Shown one piece after another: positions 1-10,408 of a stretch of 64,000 bases of DNA. Below the pieces are notes generated by a model. The model searched no databases. It had not been told where the DNA came from and saw only the letters and a program-made list of their open reading frames with translations. This stretch comes from Alcanivoracaceae bacterium. GTDB taxonomy: Bacteria; Pseudomonadota; Gammaproteobacteria; Pseudomonadales; Alcanivoracaceae. The stretch spans positions 754,126-818,125 of the forward strand of contig JARGPU010000001.1 in NCBI GenBank assembly GCA_029210325.1. Direction: 5' to 3'. How positions within the stretch are numbered: the stretch's first letter is position 1; every line of letters starts with the position of its first letter. A program made the translations under genes and the position numbers.

Positions 1-2
1 GG

Positions 3-119
3 CCGGATCAGGATCACGATAGTCGTATGGTCTTGATTGCTGATACGACAGACAACAACCTGCCTGACAGGCTATTGGCAAAGATCAAGATGCTGGCTTT
101 AAGTAACGAGACGGATTGA
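3..119 (+). CDS. C-terminal end of an unidentified protein (partial, cut by the window edge)
   Basis: An open frame runs from the window edge to a TGA at 117-119 and encodes 38 residues ending in LALSNETD. It lies 16 bp before the DUF2796 gene on the same strand, so it is probably the first visible gene of the same operon. CobW-type GTPases (zinc metallochaperones) often occupy this place in such operons, and the hydrophobic VLIAD stretch followed by a helix would suit the end of a CobW C-terminal domain. The fragment is too short to assign. Confidence 0.5.
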   Translation, partial: PDQDHDSRMVLIADTTDNNLPDRLLAKIKMLALSNETD

Positions 120-135
120 TGAGGAGAGGGCGCTG

Positions 136-675
136 ATGACTAACCTGAGCAATAAATGGAAATGGCTGATCCTGTCTTTGCTGTTTATTGCGCCCCTGCT
201 TCAGGCCCAGGGCACCCATGTGCATGGTCAGGGTGAGTTACTGGTATCCAGTCAGGAAGGCCAATTAAGTGTGCTACTGACATTGCCGGCCATGGACGTG
301 CTCGGTTTTGAGCATGCCCCTTCATCCGCCGCCCAGCAGACCGCCATCAAGGATGCAGCGGAAAAGTTTAAAGCACCCCTGAAGATAGTCATGCCGGATG
401 ACGAAGCTGGTTGTATCGTTCAGTCCGCTACGGTGGAGAGTGCGCTGCTATCTGCTGCTGAAAAGCATCAGCAACACCATCATGGGCATGCGGACTTTGT
501 TATCGAATATCAGCTCTCCTGTGCCAAGCCGAAATATCTCAGGCAAGTCACTGTGCTGCTGTTCGAATGGCTTCCGGCGGTGACGATTAACGCACAGGCA
601 GTGACCGAGTATGGCGCCGAAGTGGCCACTCTTAATCGTCGCTCAGCCGTACTCGTGTTGTCGTCTGCGCCATGA
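136..675 (+). CDS. DUF2796 (ZrgA-like) periplasmic metal-binding protein
   Basis: The 179-residue protein opens with a signal peptide (hydrophobic core at about residues 10-22, AQA cleavage motif near residue 25). A histidine-containing GTHVHGQGEL segment follows at the mature N-terminus, and a histidine cluster (KHQQHHHGHADF) sits near residue 115. This is the pattern of the DUF2796 family, whose Vibrio member ZrgA takes part in zinc acquisition. The gene overlaps the next ATPase gene by 4 bp (ATGA), so the two are translationally coupled. Its likely role is to capture zinc in the periplasm for the ABC system that follows. The promoter, and any Zur site, would lie upstream of this window. 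Confidence 0.85.
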   Translation: MTNLSNKWKWLILSLLFIAPLLQAQGTHVHGQGELLVSSQEGQLSVLLTLPAMDVLGFEHAPSSAAQQTAIKDAAEKFKAPLKIVMPDDEAGCIVQSATVESALLSAAEKHQQHHHGHADFVIEYQLSCAKPKYLRQVTVLLFEWLPAVTINAQAVTEYGAEVATLNRRSAVLVLSSAP

Positions 676-1385
676 GTAATCTGCTTTCGCTGCAGAAAGT
701 GAGTTACCAGTGGCCGGGTACGGCACGGCCTGCGCTGCAGATTGAACAGCTTTCCGTTGACGAGGCAGAGCGAGTCTTTGTTATCGGGCCCAGTGGCTGT
801 GGCAAGACCACACTACTATCCCTGATTGCCGGCATAGCTGTGCCGCAGGCAGGGGGAATTATCTTTCAGGGTGAGCAGGTAAGTGGTTGGCGATCATCGC
901 AACGGGATCGTGTCAGGGCGGATCAGTTCGGCATTATCTTTCAGATGTTCAATTTGCTGCCCTATCTGTCAGTGCTGGATAACGTGCTGCTGACGGCTCA
1001 ATTTTCCGCGCCGCGTCGTCGCCGGGCGGAGCAGCTTTCCGGCTCGGCAACAGCAGAAGCTGAGCGATTACTGGAGCGTCTTGGGCTGCCAGTGGAGCTG
1101 TGGCAGCGTCCGGCCACCGCGCTTTCCGTAGGGCAGCAACAGCGTGTGGCAGCGGCTCGAGCACTGTTTGGCAGGCCTGCAATTTTGCTGGCGGATGAGC
1201 CCACATCTGCGCTGGATGGCGAGCATCGTGATCGCTTTATATCGTTGCTGAGGGAAGAATGTGAGGCGGCCGGGGCGGCATTGCTGTTTGTCAGTCACGA
1301 TGTCAGTTTGTCGCAGCATTTCTCCCGTGTACTGGACCTCAGAGAGCTGAATAAATCGGCTCGCGCTGATGGAGCGGCTTGCTGA
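672..1385 (+). CDS. ABC transporter ATP-binding protein (zinc-type operon)
   Basis: A 237-residue ABC ATPase of the MacB/LolD type. Visible motifs are Walker A GPSGCGKT at residues 39-46, a Q-loop (FQMFNLLPYLS), the signature LSVGQQQRV and Walker B LLADEPTSALD, with the H-loop histidine in FVSHD. ATPases of this class pair with FtsX-type permeases, and exactly such a gene follows. It starts inside the previous gene (ATGA) and ends overlapping the permease start. From context it should energise a metal-linked periplasmic or envelope transport step together with the DUF2796 protein. The substrate is inferred, not shown. Confidence 0.9.
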   Translation: MSNLLSLQKVSYQWPGTARPALQIEQLSVDEAERVFVIGPSGCGKTTLLSLIAGIAVPQAGGIIFQGEQVSGWRSSQRDRVRADQFGIIFQMFNLLPYLSVLDNVLLTAQFSAPRRRRAEQLSGSATAEAERLLERLGLPVELWQRPATALSVGQQQRVAAARALFGRPAILLADEPTSALDGEHRDRFISLLREECEAAGAALLFVSHDVSLSQHFSRVLDLRELNKSARADGAAC

Positions 1386-2641
1386 TGTTGATTCGCCTGG
1401 CGGGCAAGAGTCTGGTTAATCGTCGCGGTACGGCGCTACTGGTGGTTTTGTCGATGGCCCTTAGTGTGGCGCTGTTACTGGGTGTCGAGCGTCTGCGAGA
1501 CCAGGTCCGTGACAGTTTTGCCAGTACGGTTTCCGGGGTGGACCTGATAGTTGGGGCGCGCAGCGGACCGCTAAATCTTCTGTTGTACAGCGTCTTTCGT
1601 ATTGGCGAGCCTACCGCCAATGTGAGCTGGAAAAGTGTTGAGCGTATTGCTGCACAGCCTCAGGTGGACTGGGTGGTGCCGTTGTCGCTAGGCGACTCAC
1701 ATCGGGGCTTCCCGGTGTTGGGAACCAGCGCAGCCTACTTTGAGCACTACCGTTATGCCCGCCAGCGTAGTCTCGAATTTGCTGATGGCGAGCCTTTTGA
1801 CGACCTGTTTGATGCGGTGATTGGTGCAAATGTGGCTCAGCGACTGGGCTATCAATTGGGTCAGGAAATTGCCCTGTCACATGGTGGCGGTAAGGTCAGT
1901 TTGATTGATCATGCCGACAAGCCATTTCGGATTGTCGGCATTCTGGCCGCTACCGGTACGCCGGTGGACAACACAGTACATGTTTCCCTGCAGGGAATTG
2001 AGGCGATTCACGCAGACTGGCTGGCTGGCGCGCCGTTGCCGGGGATGAGGCTGACGGCGGAGCAGGTGCGTGAGCGTGATCTGCGGCCACGTTCGGTGAC
2101 CGCCCTGATGGTAGGGCTGAAATCCCGGATCGCCGTGTTTCAGGTGCAGCGCTCCATCAATACGGCGACTGAAGAGCCGTTGCTGGCGATTATTCCCGGT
2201 GTGGCACTGCAGCAGCTGTGGCAGATGATGGCGTTGGCAGAAAATGTGCTGGCTCTGGTGGCCTGGATGGTGCTGCTGGTGGCGGTGATGGTTATGCTGA
2301 CCGCTCTACTTACCGCATTGAATGAACGACGCAGGGAAATGGCCATTCTACGAGCAATCGGCGCCCGACCCTGGCAGATCTTTGCATTGGTGATTGGCGA
2401 GAGCTTGCTGTTAACGTTGCTGGGGGTTGTGGCAGGTGTGTTGTTGTTGCAACTTGCGTCGCTGCTGGCAGCGCCCTTGCTGTCCGCTCGACTGGGGTTG
2501 GCGCTGACGTTGTGGTCGCCGGTGGCAAAGGAATTTATCCTGATTGCAGCGGTAATGCTGGCTGGCTTGCTGGCTGGAATCTGGCCTGCGTGGCGGGCTT
2601 ACCGGCAATCACTGACAGATGGTTTGGGGATGCGTTTGTGA
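1385..2641 (+). CDS. FtsX-like ABC transporter permease
   Basis: This 418-residue permease has one N-terminal membrane helix, a large periplasmic domain at about residues 45-270, and three C-terminal helices with the conserved RRREMAILRAIGA loop of the FtsX/MacB fold. I chose the ATG at 1385 because it overlaps the ATPase stop (TGATG); a TTG lies six bases earlier. Single-permease FtsX systems of this kind work as dimers with two ATPase subunits. Operon position between the ATPase and a DUF3299 protein matches zinc-regulated zrg-type clusters. Confidence 0.88.
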   Translation: MLIRLAGKSLVNRRGTALLVVLSMALSVALLLGVERLRDQVRDSFASTVSGVDLIVGARSGPLNLLLYSVFRIGEPTANVSWKSVERIAAQPQVDWVVPLSLGDSHRGFPVLGTSAAYFEHYRYARQRSLEFADGEPFDDLFDAVIGANVAQRLGYQLGQEIALSHGGGKVSLIDHADKPFRIVGILAATGTPVDNTVHVSLQGIEAIHADWLAGAPLPGMRLTAEQVRERDLRPRSVTALMVGLKSRIAVFQVQRSINTATEEPLLAIIPGVALQQLWQMMALAENVLALVAWMVLLVAVMVMLTALLTALNERRREMAILRAIGARPWQIFALVIGESLLLTLLGVVAGVLLLQLASLLAAPLLSARLGLALTLWSPVAKEFILIAAVMLAGLLAGIWPAWRAYRQSLTDGLGMRL

Positions 2642-2652
2642 TCACTTCATTT

Positions 2653-4469
<1,817 letters not shown>

Positions 4470-4580
4470 CAGTTAATCGTCCGTTCAGGTTTGGTTCATT
4501 CTGAGTGTGGCACACTAACGGAAATCCGATTGTCGGGTAAGAGAGGGCTGCGCTGATGGCAGGGTTTCTGGTGCGTGTAG

Positions 4581-6152
4581 ATGATTGATCGTCATCGGGT
4601 GTTTGACCCCCTATGGCAGGGCTTGGTTAGCTCGCGCAGTATGTTGATCGTTCTGGCGGTGGCCGGGATGCTATTTACCCTGTCGGTTTCCGCCTGGTTG
4701 TTTCGGCTTGATTACCGGGCGGCGCAGCAGCACTTTCATCAGCAGGTAGAAGGCCAGGCTCGGTTCCTGCGCAGTGAGCTGCGCCAGAACATGGAGGCTC
4801 TGTACACCCTCAGGGATGTAATCCGATATGCCGACTCTTTGCCGGCAATTGTTTTTGCGGATGTGGCCGAGGCCGCTCTGCAGCGTAATCAGCTGGTACA
4901 GAATCTACAGTGGGTGCCGCGGGTAACTGATGAGCGGCGTGCCGTATTCGAGGCCGCGCTTGGTCGGCAGATCCACTATGTGGAAGATGGTGAGCAGCGC
5001 TTGCCTTCGCCAATGCGTACAGAATATTTCCCTGTAAAATTTATCGTGCCGCAGATCGATAATGAAGTGCTTGTTGGCATTGATCTGGCTAGTCGCCCTA
5101 GACGATTTGCTGCAATTGAGGCCGCGCGGGACAGTGGCAGTTTGATTATGTCTGCGCCCTCGTCACTGTTACACCCGGATCACCCAGATAGTGTTGCCGT
5201 GATGATTGCTTTGCCAGTTTACGTAGGGCGGCCTGATTCTGTTGTTGAAAGGCGTCAGGCATTGCGAGGTTTTGTCGTCGCGGTGATTGGCATTGACCAG
5301 TTTGTTTCGCGAATATTCCCCGATATCGACAGGCAGCGCTGGCTGAAAATTATTGATGTGGATGAAGGGGGGGTGCTTTTCCAGCGAGGCAAGCCCGCTG
5401 CTCATCGCTATCAGGTGATGATGGAAGAGTTTGCTGGTCGCCAGTGGCAGCTGGAGATGTCGCCCGGTTGGGGTATGGTCAGGGCAGAGATTTCCGTGCT
5501 GCCGCTAGCGGCGCTATTAGTGGGCACACTGATGGTGATTATTGTCTGTGGCTACCTGTGGTTACTGCAGCGTCGTGGGCAGCTTGTTGAGTCGCTGGTG
5601 GAGGAGCGTACTCAGGAACTGCGTGATGCCAATCAGCGGCTTGCTTCGCTCAGCCTTACTGACCCTTTAACCGGGCTAGCCAACCGCCGGGCACTGGACG
5701 ATTATCTGGGACATGAATGGCAGCGTGCTGCCCGTGAACATTTACCGATAAGTGTGTTGCTATTTGATGTCGATCATTTCAAGAGGCTCAATGATACTTG
5801 GGGGCATCAGATTGGCGATCAGTGTCTGCGCGAGCTGGCGGCACTGATGAAGTCCCACTTCAAGCGCCCCGCAGATATGGTCGCTCGATATGGCGGCGAG
5901 GAGTTTGCTGTCGTGTTGCCTAATACTGACGTTAACGTGTTGGAGCAGGCTAATCGTTTTCGCCAAGCGCTGGCCGCCCATCGTATTAGCATTGGTGGTG
6001 GAGAAGAGCTCAAAATGACAATCAGTGCTGGCCTTGCAACTCTGGTGCCCGGCGCTGCTCAATCTCCCCGGGATCTACTCAAACTGGCCGACCAAGCGCT
6101 CTATGAGGCCAAAGGCTCCGGTAGAAACCTGGTGGTGCGTGCTACCACGTAA
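4581..6152 (+). CDS. CHASE-domain diguanylate cyclase
   Basis: A 523-residue membrane-bound sensor that makes the second messenger c-di-GMP. Order of parts: a membrane helix at about residues 19-41, a periplasmic CHASE domain (about 70-260, sensing small ligands), a second helix near 310-330, a short coiled linker and a GGDEF domain. The active-site loop is GGEEF at 438-442. An RxxD inhibitory site (RPAD, 429-432) lies exactly five residues before it, so product feedback is expected. It is not in an operon with its neighbours. Its end overlaps the convergent dehydrogenase gene by 11 bp. Confidence 0.93.
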   Translation: MIDRHRVFDPLWQGLVSSRSMLIVLAVAGMLFTLSVSAWLFRLDYRAAQQHFHQQVEGQARFLRSELRQNMEALYTLRDVIRYADSLPAIVFADVAEAALQRNQLVQNLQWVPRVTDERRAVFEAALGRQIHYVEDGEQRLPSPMRTEYFPVKFIVPQIDNEVLVGIDLASRPRRFAAIEAARDSGSLIMSAPSSLLHPDHPDSVAVMIALPVYVGRPDSVVERRQALRGFVVAVIGIDQFVSRIFPDIDRQRWLKIIDVDEGGVLFQRGKPAAHRYQVMMEEFAGRQWQLEMSPGWGMVRAEISVLPLAALLVGTLMVIIVCGYLWLLQRRGQLVESLVEERTQELRDANQRLASLSLTDPLTGLANRRALDDYLGHEWQRAAREHLPISVLLFDVDHFKRLNDTWGHQIGDQCLRELAALMKSHFKRPADMVARYGGEEFAVVLPNTDVNVLEQANRFRQALAAHRISIGGGEELKMTISAGLATLVPGAAQSPRDLLKLADQALYEAKGSGRNLVVRATT

Positions 6153-6906
6153 TCTCACTATTGTCCCATGCCAGAAACTTGCCGCTGTCTGCTGCTGGAC
6201 GGCTGAACACGATATCCAAAAGGCGTTCTGCAACAAAGGCGGTGGAGAATAGCTTTTCCTGTGGAACATTCTTTTGAAATGGCTTCGATAGGCCTGTATC
6301 GGTGGTACCTGGATGCAGGGCCAGGCACGTCAGGTTGGGGGCCCGCCGCTCAGCTTCGATGGCAAAAGTTCTAATGAACTGGTTCTGGGCTGCCTTGCTG
6401 GCGCGGTAGCTGTACCAGCCGCCGAGGTGATTGTCGCTGATGCTGCCAACCCGGGCAGAAAGTGACGCAAAACAGGCGGCTTGATCATGATTGAGCAGTG
6501 GCAGAAAGTGCTTTGCAAGCAGAATAGGGGCAAAGGTATTGATCCTGAAGATCGTCTCCAGCTGTGCCATATCCACCTGCTCAAGCCTTTTTTCCGGGCG
6601 GATATTTCTAGCAGAATCATGCAATAGCCCAGCGCAGTTAATCAGCCAGTGCAAACGTTGGTCGCGCTCACGCACCTCGTTGGCAAGACCGGCAATGTCT
6701 GATTCCTGTGTGCTGTCGAGAGAAAGAATGTTTAGTCGATCACCGTGGCCCTCCGCCAGCCTCCCCAGAGGCGTACTGAGCATGGCATGTCGTGAGGCAG
6801 CGTAGACGCGCTTTACCTGGGGGCGATTTAGCAGGTCCTTTACCATGGCAAGGCCTATGCCCTGACTGGCGCCGATTACTACGGCGATGCCGGAGTGGTT
6901 AAGCAT
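6142..6906 (-). CDS. Short-chain dehydrogenase/reductase (C-factor-like SDR)
   Basis: About 254 residues when started at the ATG at 6906, the first start that places the nucleotide-binding GASQGIG motif near the N-terminus (longer in-frame starts upstream add sequence with no SDR character). The catalytic YxxxK is present as YSYRASKAA. The overall pattern resembles the CsgA/C-factor subgroup. It is an NAD(P)-dependent oxidoreductase with an unknown substrate. The upstream gene is divergent. Confidence 0.88.
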   Translation of the reverse strand: MLNHSGIAVVIGASQGIGLAMVKDLLNRPQVKRVYAASRHAMLSTPLGRLAEGHGDRLNILSLDSTQESDIAGLANEVRERDQRLHWLINCAGLLHDSARNIRPEKRLEQVDMAQLETIFRINTFAPILLAKHFLPLLNHDQAACFASLSARVGSISDNHLGGWYSYRASKAAQNQFIRTFAIEAERRAPNLTCLALHPGTTDTGLSKPFQKNVPQEKLFSTAFVAERLLDIVFSRPAADSGKFLAWDNSEITW

Positions 6907-7070
6907 ATGGGTAGTCCTGAGTTTCAATGCCCCAGCCTGTGCCGAGTTCCGGCAAGGCGACGTGAAGCGCGTGGGCTGGACAGTCGTAATCTCGGATGGT
7001 GTGAATTCGGTCTGCGTCTGGAGAGCTGAGTCATGATAGATTCCTGACAAGGTGAGTTTGGGGTTTGCGT

Positions 7071-7574
7071 ATGAAAAGGCTATGGCAGAGTTTGCTGGTC
7101 TGGCTGGTACTGGTGTGCAGTGTGGCCGCTGGCGAGCTTGATCAGGATCTGGCCCAGTTCCGTAAGGATGTGCTGGATATCAATCGTCGACTATTACTGC
7201 TGGAAGAGGAGTTACTGTTCCCGGCAGATACCCAGTTGGCGGTTTTCGTTTCTCTGGATGTGGGCAAGTACTTCGTTCCGGACTCGATTACATTGAAGTT
7301 GGATGGCAATACCATTGATGGTCATCTATACACCGAACGTGAAGTTCAGGCGTTAAAGACCGGAGCCATCCAGAAGCTGCATGTGACAAATATTCGCAAT
7401 GGCAGCCATGAACTAACAGCATTTGTAAGTGGCAGCGGCCCAGGCAATCGTGAGTACCGACGGGCGGTAACCCTGCAGTTTGAAAAAGGCAATGGTCGCC
7501 AGTTTGTGCAGCTGCGCATGGAAGATGATGCTGCCGCCCAGCAGCCCGTGTTTGTTCTGCATAGCTGGCAGTAA
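7071..7574 (+). CDS. Exported protein of unknown function, first gene of a TPR pair
   Basis: A signal peptide (MKRLWQSLLVWLVLVCSVAAG) is followed by about 145 residues. An acidic leucine-rich helix (residues about 25-47) comes first, and the rest looks like a beta-sandwich with a GSGPGNREY turn. No enzymatic motif is visible and I do not recognise a family. A TTG six bases upstream is the alternative start. The stop overlaps the start of the next gene by one base, so the pair is co-translated, and both products are exported. Because the pair converges on apbE with 2 bp between them, I group it provisionally with the redox locus at 9.4-21.8 kb. Confidence 0.75.
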   Translation: MKRLWQSLLVWLVLVCSVAAGELDQDLAQFRKDVLDINRRLLLLEEELLFPADTQLAVFVSLDVGKYFVPDSITLKLDGNTIDGHLYTEREVQALKTGAIQKLHVTNIRNGSHELTAFVSGSGPGNREYRRAVTLQFEKGNGRQFVQLRMEDDAAAQQPVFVLHSWQ

Positions 7575-9424
7575 TGATGCGTCGATCCGGGGTCTTTCTG
7601 CTGCTGGTGTTTTTGCTGTCTGCTCCGTTGATGGCAAGCACCCGTATTGACCGCCCTCATCAGGTAGTAGATCCCGGTTACGGTGCGATCCTGTTCGATT
7701 ACTACCAGCAGAACTGGTTCGCCGCCATGAGTCAGGCGCTGATGGCATTGGAAACCGGCACCCTGCCTACCCAAGGGCCCCAGGCTCAGGTTCTGCTTGG
7801 TGCTCTTTATGCACATTACGGCATGCCCGATGAGGCGGAGGCTTTGTTCCGCACTTTACTGGCGGATAGCGTTGATCCAGCGCTGGCGCCGAGTATCTGG
7901 TTGCATTTGGCCGAGCTGCACTATCGCAAGCAGCGTTTTACGGATGCGCTGGCCTTGCTGGATGAGCAGATTGGCACTCCGCCAGAACAGCTTAGCCGTC
8001 AGTTTCATGCGCTGCGTACTCGGCTGCTGATGCGTATGGGGCGCTTTGAAGAAACCGGTGATGCGCTTGATTACCTCAATGAAGGCTCGCTGAGTGCCTA
8101 CCTGCGTTACAACCTTGCGGTAAGTCGCATCAATAGCGGCGATGGTGATAGAGGGGAAGGACTGCTTTGGCAGGTGGCCAACCTGCCGCCCGGTGATGAA
8201 GAAACCAATGCTCTTAAAGATCGCGCAATGCTCGCCCTCGGGGTCCACTACCTACGCACTGGTCAGGCCAAGCAGGCCCGTAAAGTGCTTCGTGCAGCGC
8301 GACTTGATGGTCCCTATAGTGAAACCGCATTGTTGCTACATGGAAGAGCATGGATTGCTAGCGATGAGCCAGCCCGCGCACTGGGGTCTTTGCAGACCTT
8401 GGCCGAGCGTTCGTTGCAGTTTGAGGAAACTCAGGAAGCCTTGCTGTCTCTGCCGTGGCTATTCCAGATGCTCGGCGATTTCGGCAGGGCGGGGACTGGC
8501 TATCGATACGCGATCAGTCGTTATACGGAGCACTATCGCTATCTGGCCGAACTAGAGGAGCAGATTCGTTCCGGCAAATGGTTCGCTGAGCTGGTGCAAG
8601 AGCCAGTCTGGTCTACCTCTATGGAGGCGCTGCCGCCGTTCAAGCCAGGTCGCGTAGAGAGCTTCGCTACGTTCCGCCACCTTTTTGCCTCCCATGATTT
8701 CCATAGTCGATGGCGCGACTATCACGAGCAGTTGCGGCAGATACATCTATTGCATAGTTGGCGCCAACGTTTACCAGCTATCGAAGAAATGGTTGCTGCT
8801 CAAGTGCGCAAACATCGTCAGCAGGTGCCGCTGGCCGAGGAGATGTTGGCTGCCCTTGAGCAAGCGGGTTGGCCACAGCAGTTGAAGAAAATGGAGCAGC
8901 GTTTTCTGCACGGTCGTCAGAACAATGACCTATCCATGTTCGCCAGCGAAGAGGAGCGCAAACTGTTGGCTGCAGTCAGCGAAGTGGAAACACTGATGTC
9001 CCGTTGGCCAGAAAAAATAAAGCCGGAGCTTGGCGAAAGACTGGCATTACAGAAAGGCCTGCTTTTGTGGCAGCTACAAGAGAACAGTGTGCCACGGCAA
9101 TGGCAGCGAGAAAGTCAGATTAAGAGCCTCGGTGTTCTTCTAGAGCAAACCGCTGTGCTTTCTGACCGGGTCGCTTCTGCCGCCAGCGGTGACAGCAGTC
9201 GCGTGGTATCGCTGGGCCACCAGCTAGCGGGGCTGTATAACGAAATCGCCGAGTTGGAAACGCGCGGTGATCAACTGCTCAATCGCCAGCGGCAGGGAAT
9301 TGAATCGTTGGCAATGACCCAGATCGAATCCACTCGCCAGCGCCTGAAGGCATTCACTGCAGAAAGCTGGGCAGCTTTGGGGGATTTGCAGAACCTGATG
9401 GTGCGAGAAAAACGCAACCGTTGA
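7574..9424 (+). CDS. Exported tetratricopeptide-repeat protein
   Basis: The 616-residue protein starts with a signal peptide (residues 1-22) and then carries TPR-like helical pairs over roughly residues 35-320 (for example the repeats around AQVLLGALYAHYGMPDEAEALF and LGVHYLRTGQAKQAR). A mostly alpha-helical, probably coiled-coil C-terminal half follows. TPR proteins of this kind act as protein-binding scaffolds in the periplasm. It is coupled to the preceding gene by a one-base overlap and ends 2 bp from the convergent apbE stop. The function is unknown; context suggests assembly or scaffolding for the neighbouring envelope proteins (inference). Confidence 0.8.
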   Translation: MMRRSGVFLLLVFLLSAPLMASTRIDRPHQVVDPGYGAILFDYYQQNWFAAMSQALMALETGTLPTQGPQAQVLLGALYAHYGMPDEAEALFRTLLADSVDPALAPSIWLHLAELHYRKQRFTDALALLDEQIGTPPEQLSRQFHALRTRLLMRMGRFEETGDALDYLNEGSLSAYLRYNLAVSRINSGDGDRGEGLLWQVANLPPGDEETNALKDRAMLALGVHYLRTGQAKQARKVLRAARLDGPYSETALLLHGRAWIASDEPARALGSLQTLAERSLQFEETQEALLSLPWLFQMLGDFGRAGTGYRYAISRYTEHYRYLAELEEQIRSGKWFAELVQEPVWSTSMEALPPFKPGRVESFATFRHLFASHDFHSRWRDYHEQLRQIHLLHSWRQRLPAIEEMVAAQVRKHRQQVPLAEEMLAALEQAGWPQQLKKMEQRFLHGRQNNDLSMFASEEERKLLAAVSEVETLMSRWPEKIKPELGERLALQKGLLLWQLQENSVPRQWQRESQIKSLGVLLEQTAVLSDRVASAASGDSSRVVSLGHQLAGLYNEIAELETRGDQLLNRQRQGIESLAMTQIESTRQRLKAFTAESWAALGDLQNLMVREKRNR

Positions 9425-9426
9425 TG

Positions 9427-10383
9427 CTATTGGCCGGTCAGGTCATCCGAATAGTACACCTTACCATTAAGATCAATGATGATCGCCGATACGTCCGCCA
9501 GGCGATTAGCCAGTGCCAATCCTTTCTTGATTCCCATAACGAAGATTGTTGTCGATAGCGCATCTGCGTCTATGCCGCGCCCGGTTAGTACGGTTACGCT
9601 CATTACGTCACCAGCAGGTTTCCCGGTGCGTGGGTTAAGAATGTGATGAATATGCTCGCCATCGCGCACAAAAAACCGTTCGTAGTCCCCGGATGTGGAA
9701 ATAGCGATATCAGTAAGCGGCAGGGTAATGGCCACCGCCTGTGAGTCGCGAGGATGGCGAATTCCCACTTGCCACAAACGGCCATCCCGTTGACCGAGCA
9801 CGTAGCTATCTCCGCCAAGACTGAGATACGCATTGTCGATATCGTGAGCTTGCAAAATAGCAACGGCGCGATCAATTGCATAACCTTTTGCGATACCGCC
9901 CAGATCAATCTGCACTGATGGGTGGTCTTTGCTTATGCTGCCATCTTCATGCAGTTGAATATGTTGCATGCCAATCACAGCTTGTTGCAGTGCGGCATCA
10001 TCCGGGGCTACTGCGGTACGGTAGTTATACAGTCGTCCGGCGCCAGCGAAGGTTATATCGAAGGCACCGTTGCTGGTTGTGCTGTAAAGACTGGAGCGCT
10101 CAAGCAGGAAGCGAAACTCATCGCTGGGGGAAAACTTCTGCCCCACTGGTAGTTGATTAAAGCGGGCCAATTCGCTGTCCTCAATCCACGGGGAAAGCTG
10201 TTGCTCAATGCGGTTGAATTCCTGCCGTACGGCCTCCGTTATATCTTCGCCATGATTGCCTTGATGCCAGAACTCAAGGGTGGCTCGGGTGCCCATGCTG
10301 TCCCAGCTATCGCTTTGCCACTGCGCCTGGGCGGGCAGCCATAGACACAGCAGCAGTATCAGCAGGGAGCTTCGCATAATCAT
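9427..10383 (-). CDS. apbE: FAD:protein FMN transferase (ApbE family)
   Basis: About 318 residues with an N-terminal signal peptide (LLILLLCLWLPAQAQ). ApbE motifs are visible: MGTRATLEF, the DLGGIAKGYAIDRAV core and the late DADALSTTIFVMG metal-binding region. ApbE enzymes attach FMN covalently to threonine or serine of periplasmic flavoproteins. No obvious target such as NqrC/RnfG lies in this window, so the substrate is probably elsewhere or novel. It is the last gene of the leftward heme-protein operon, and the coding region of the DUF1501-like gene ends 25 bp before this start. Start taken at 10383; 10377 is equally possible. Confidence 0.93.
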   Translation of the reverse strand: MIMRSSLLILLLCLWLPAQAQWQSDSWDSMGTRATLEFWHQGNHGEDITEAVRQEFNRIEQQLSPWIEDSELARFNQLPVGQKFSPSDEFRFLLERSSLYSTTSNGAFDITFAGAGRLYNYRTAVAPDDAALQQAVIGMQHIQLHEDGSISKDHPSVQIDLGGIAKGYAIDRAVAILQAHDIDNAYLSLGGDSYVLGQRDGRLWQVGIRHPRDSQAVAITLPLTDIAISTSGDYERFFVRDGEHIHHILNPRTGKPAGDVMSVTVLTGRGIDADALSTTIFVMGIKKGLALANRLADVSAIIIDLNGKVYYSDDLTGQ

Positions 10384-10408
10384 GAAAAAGTATTCGCCAG
10401 TTGCAAGG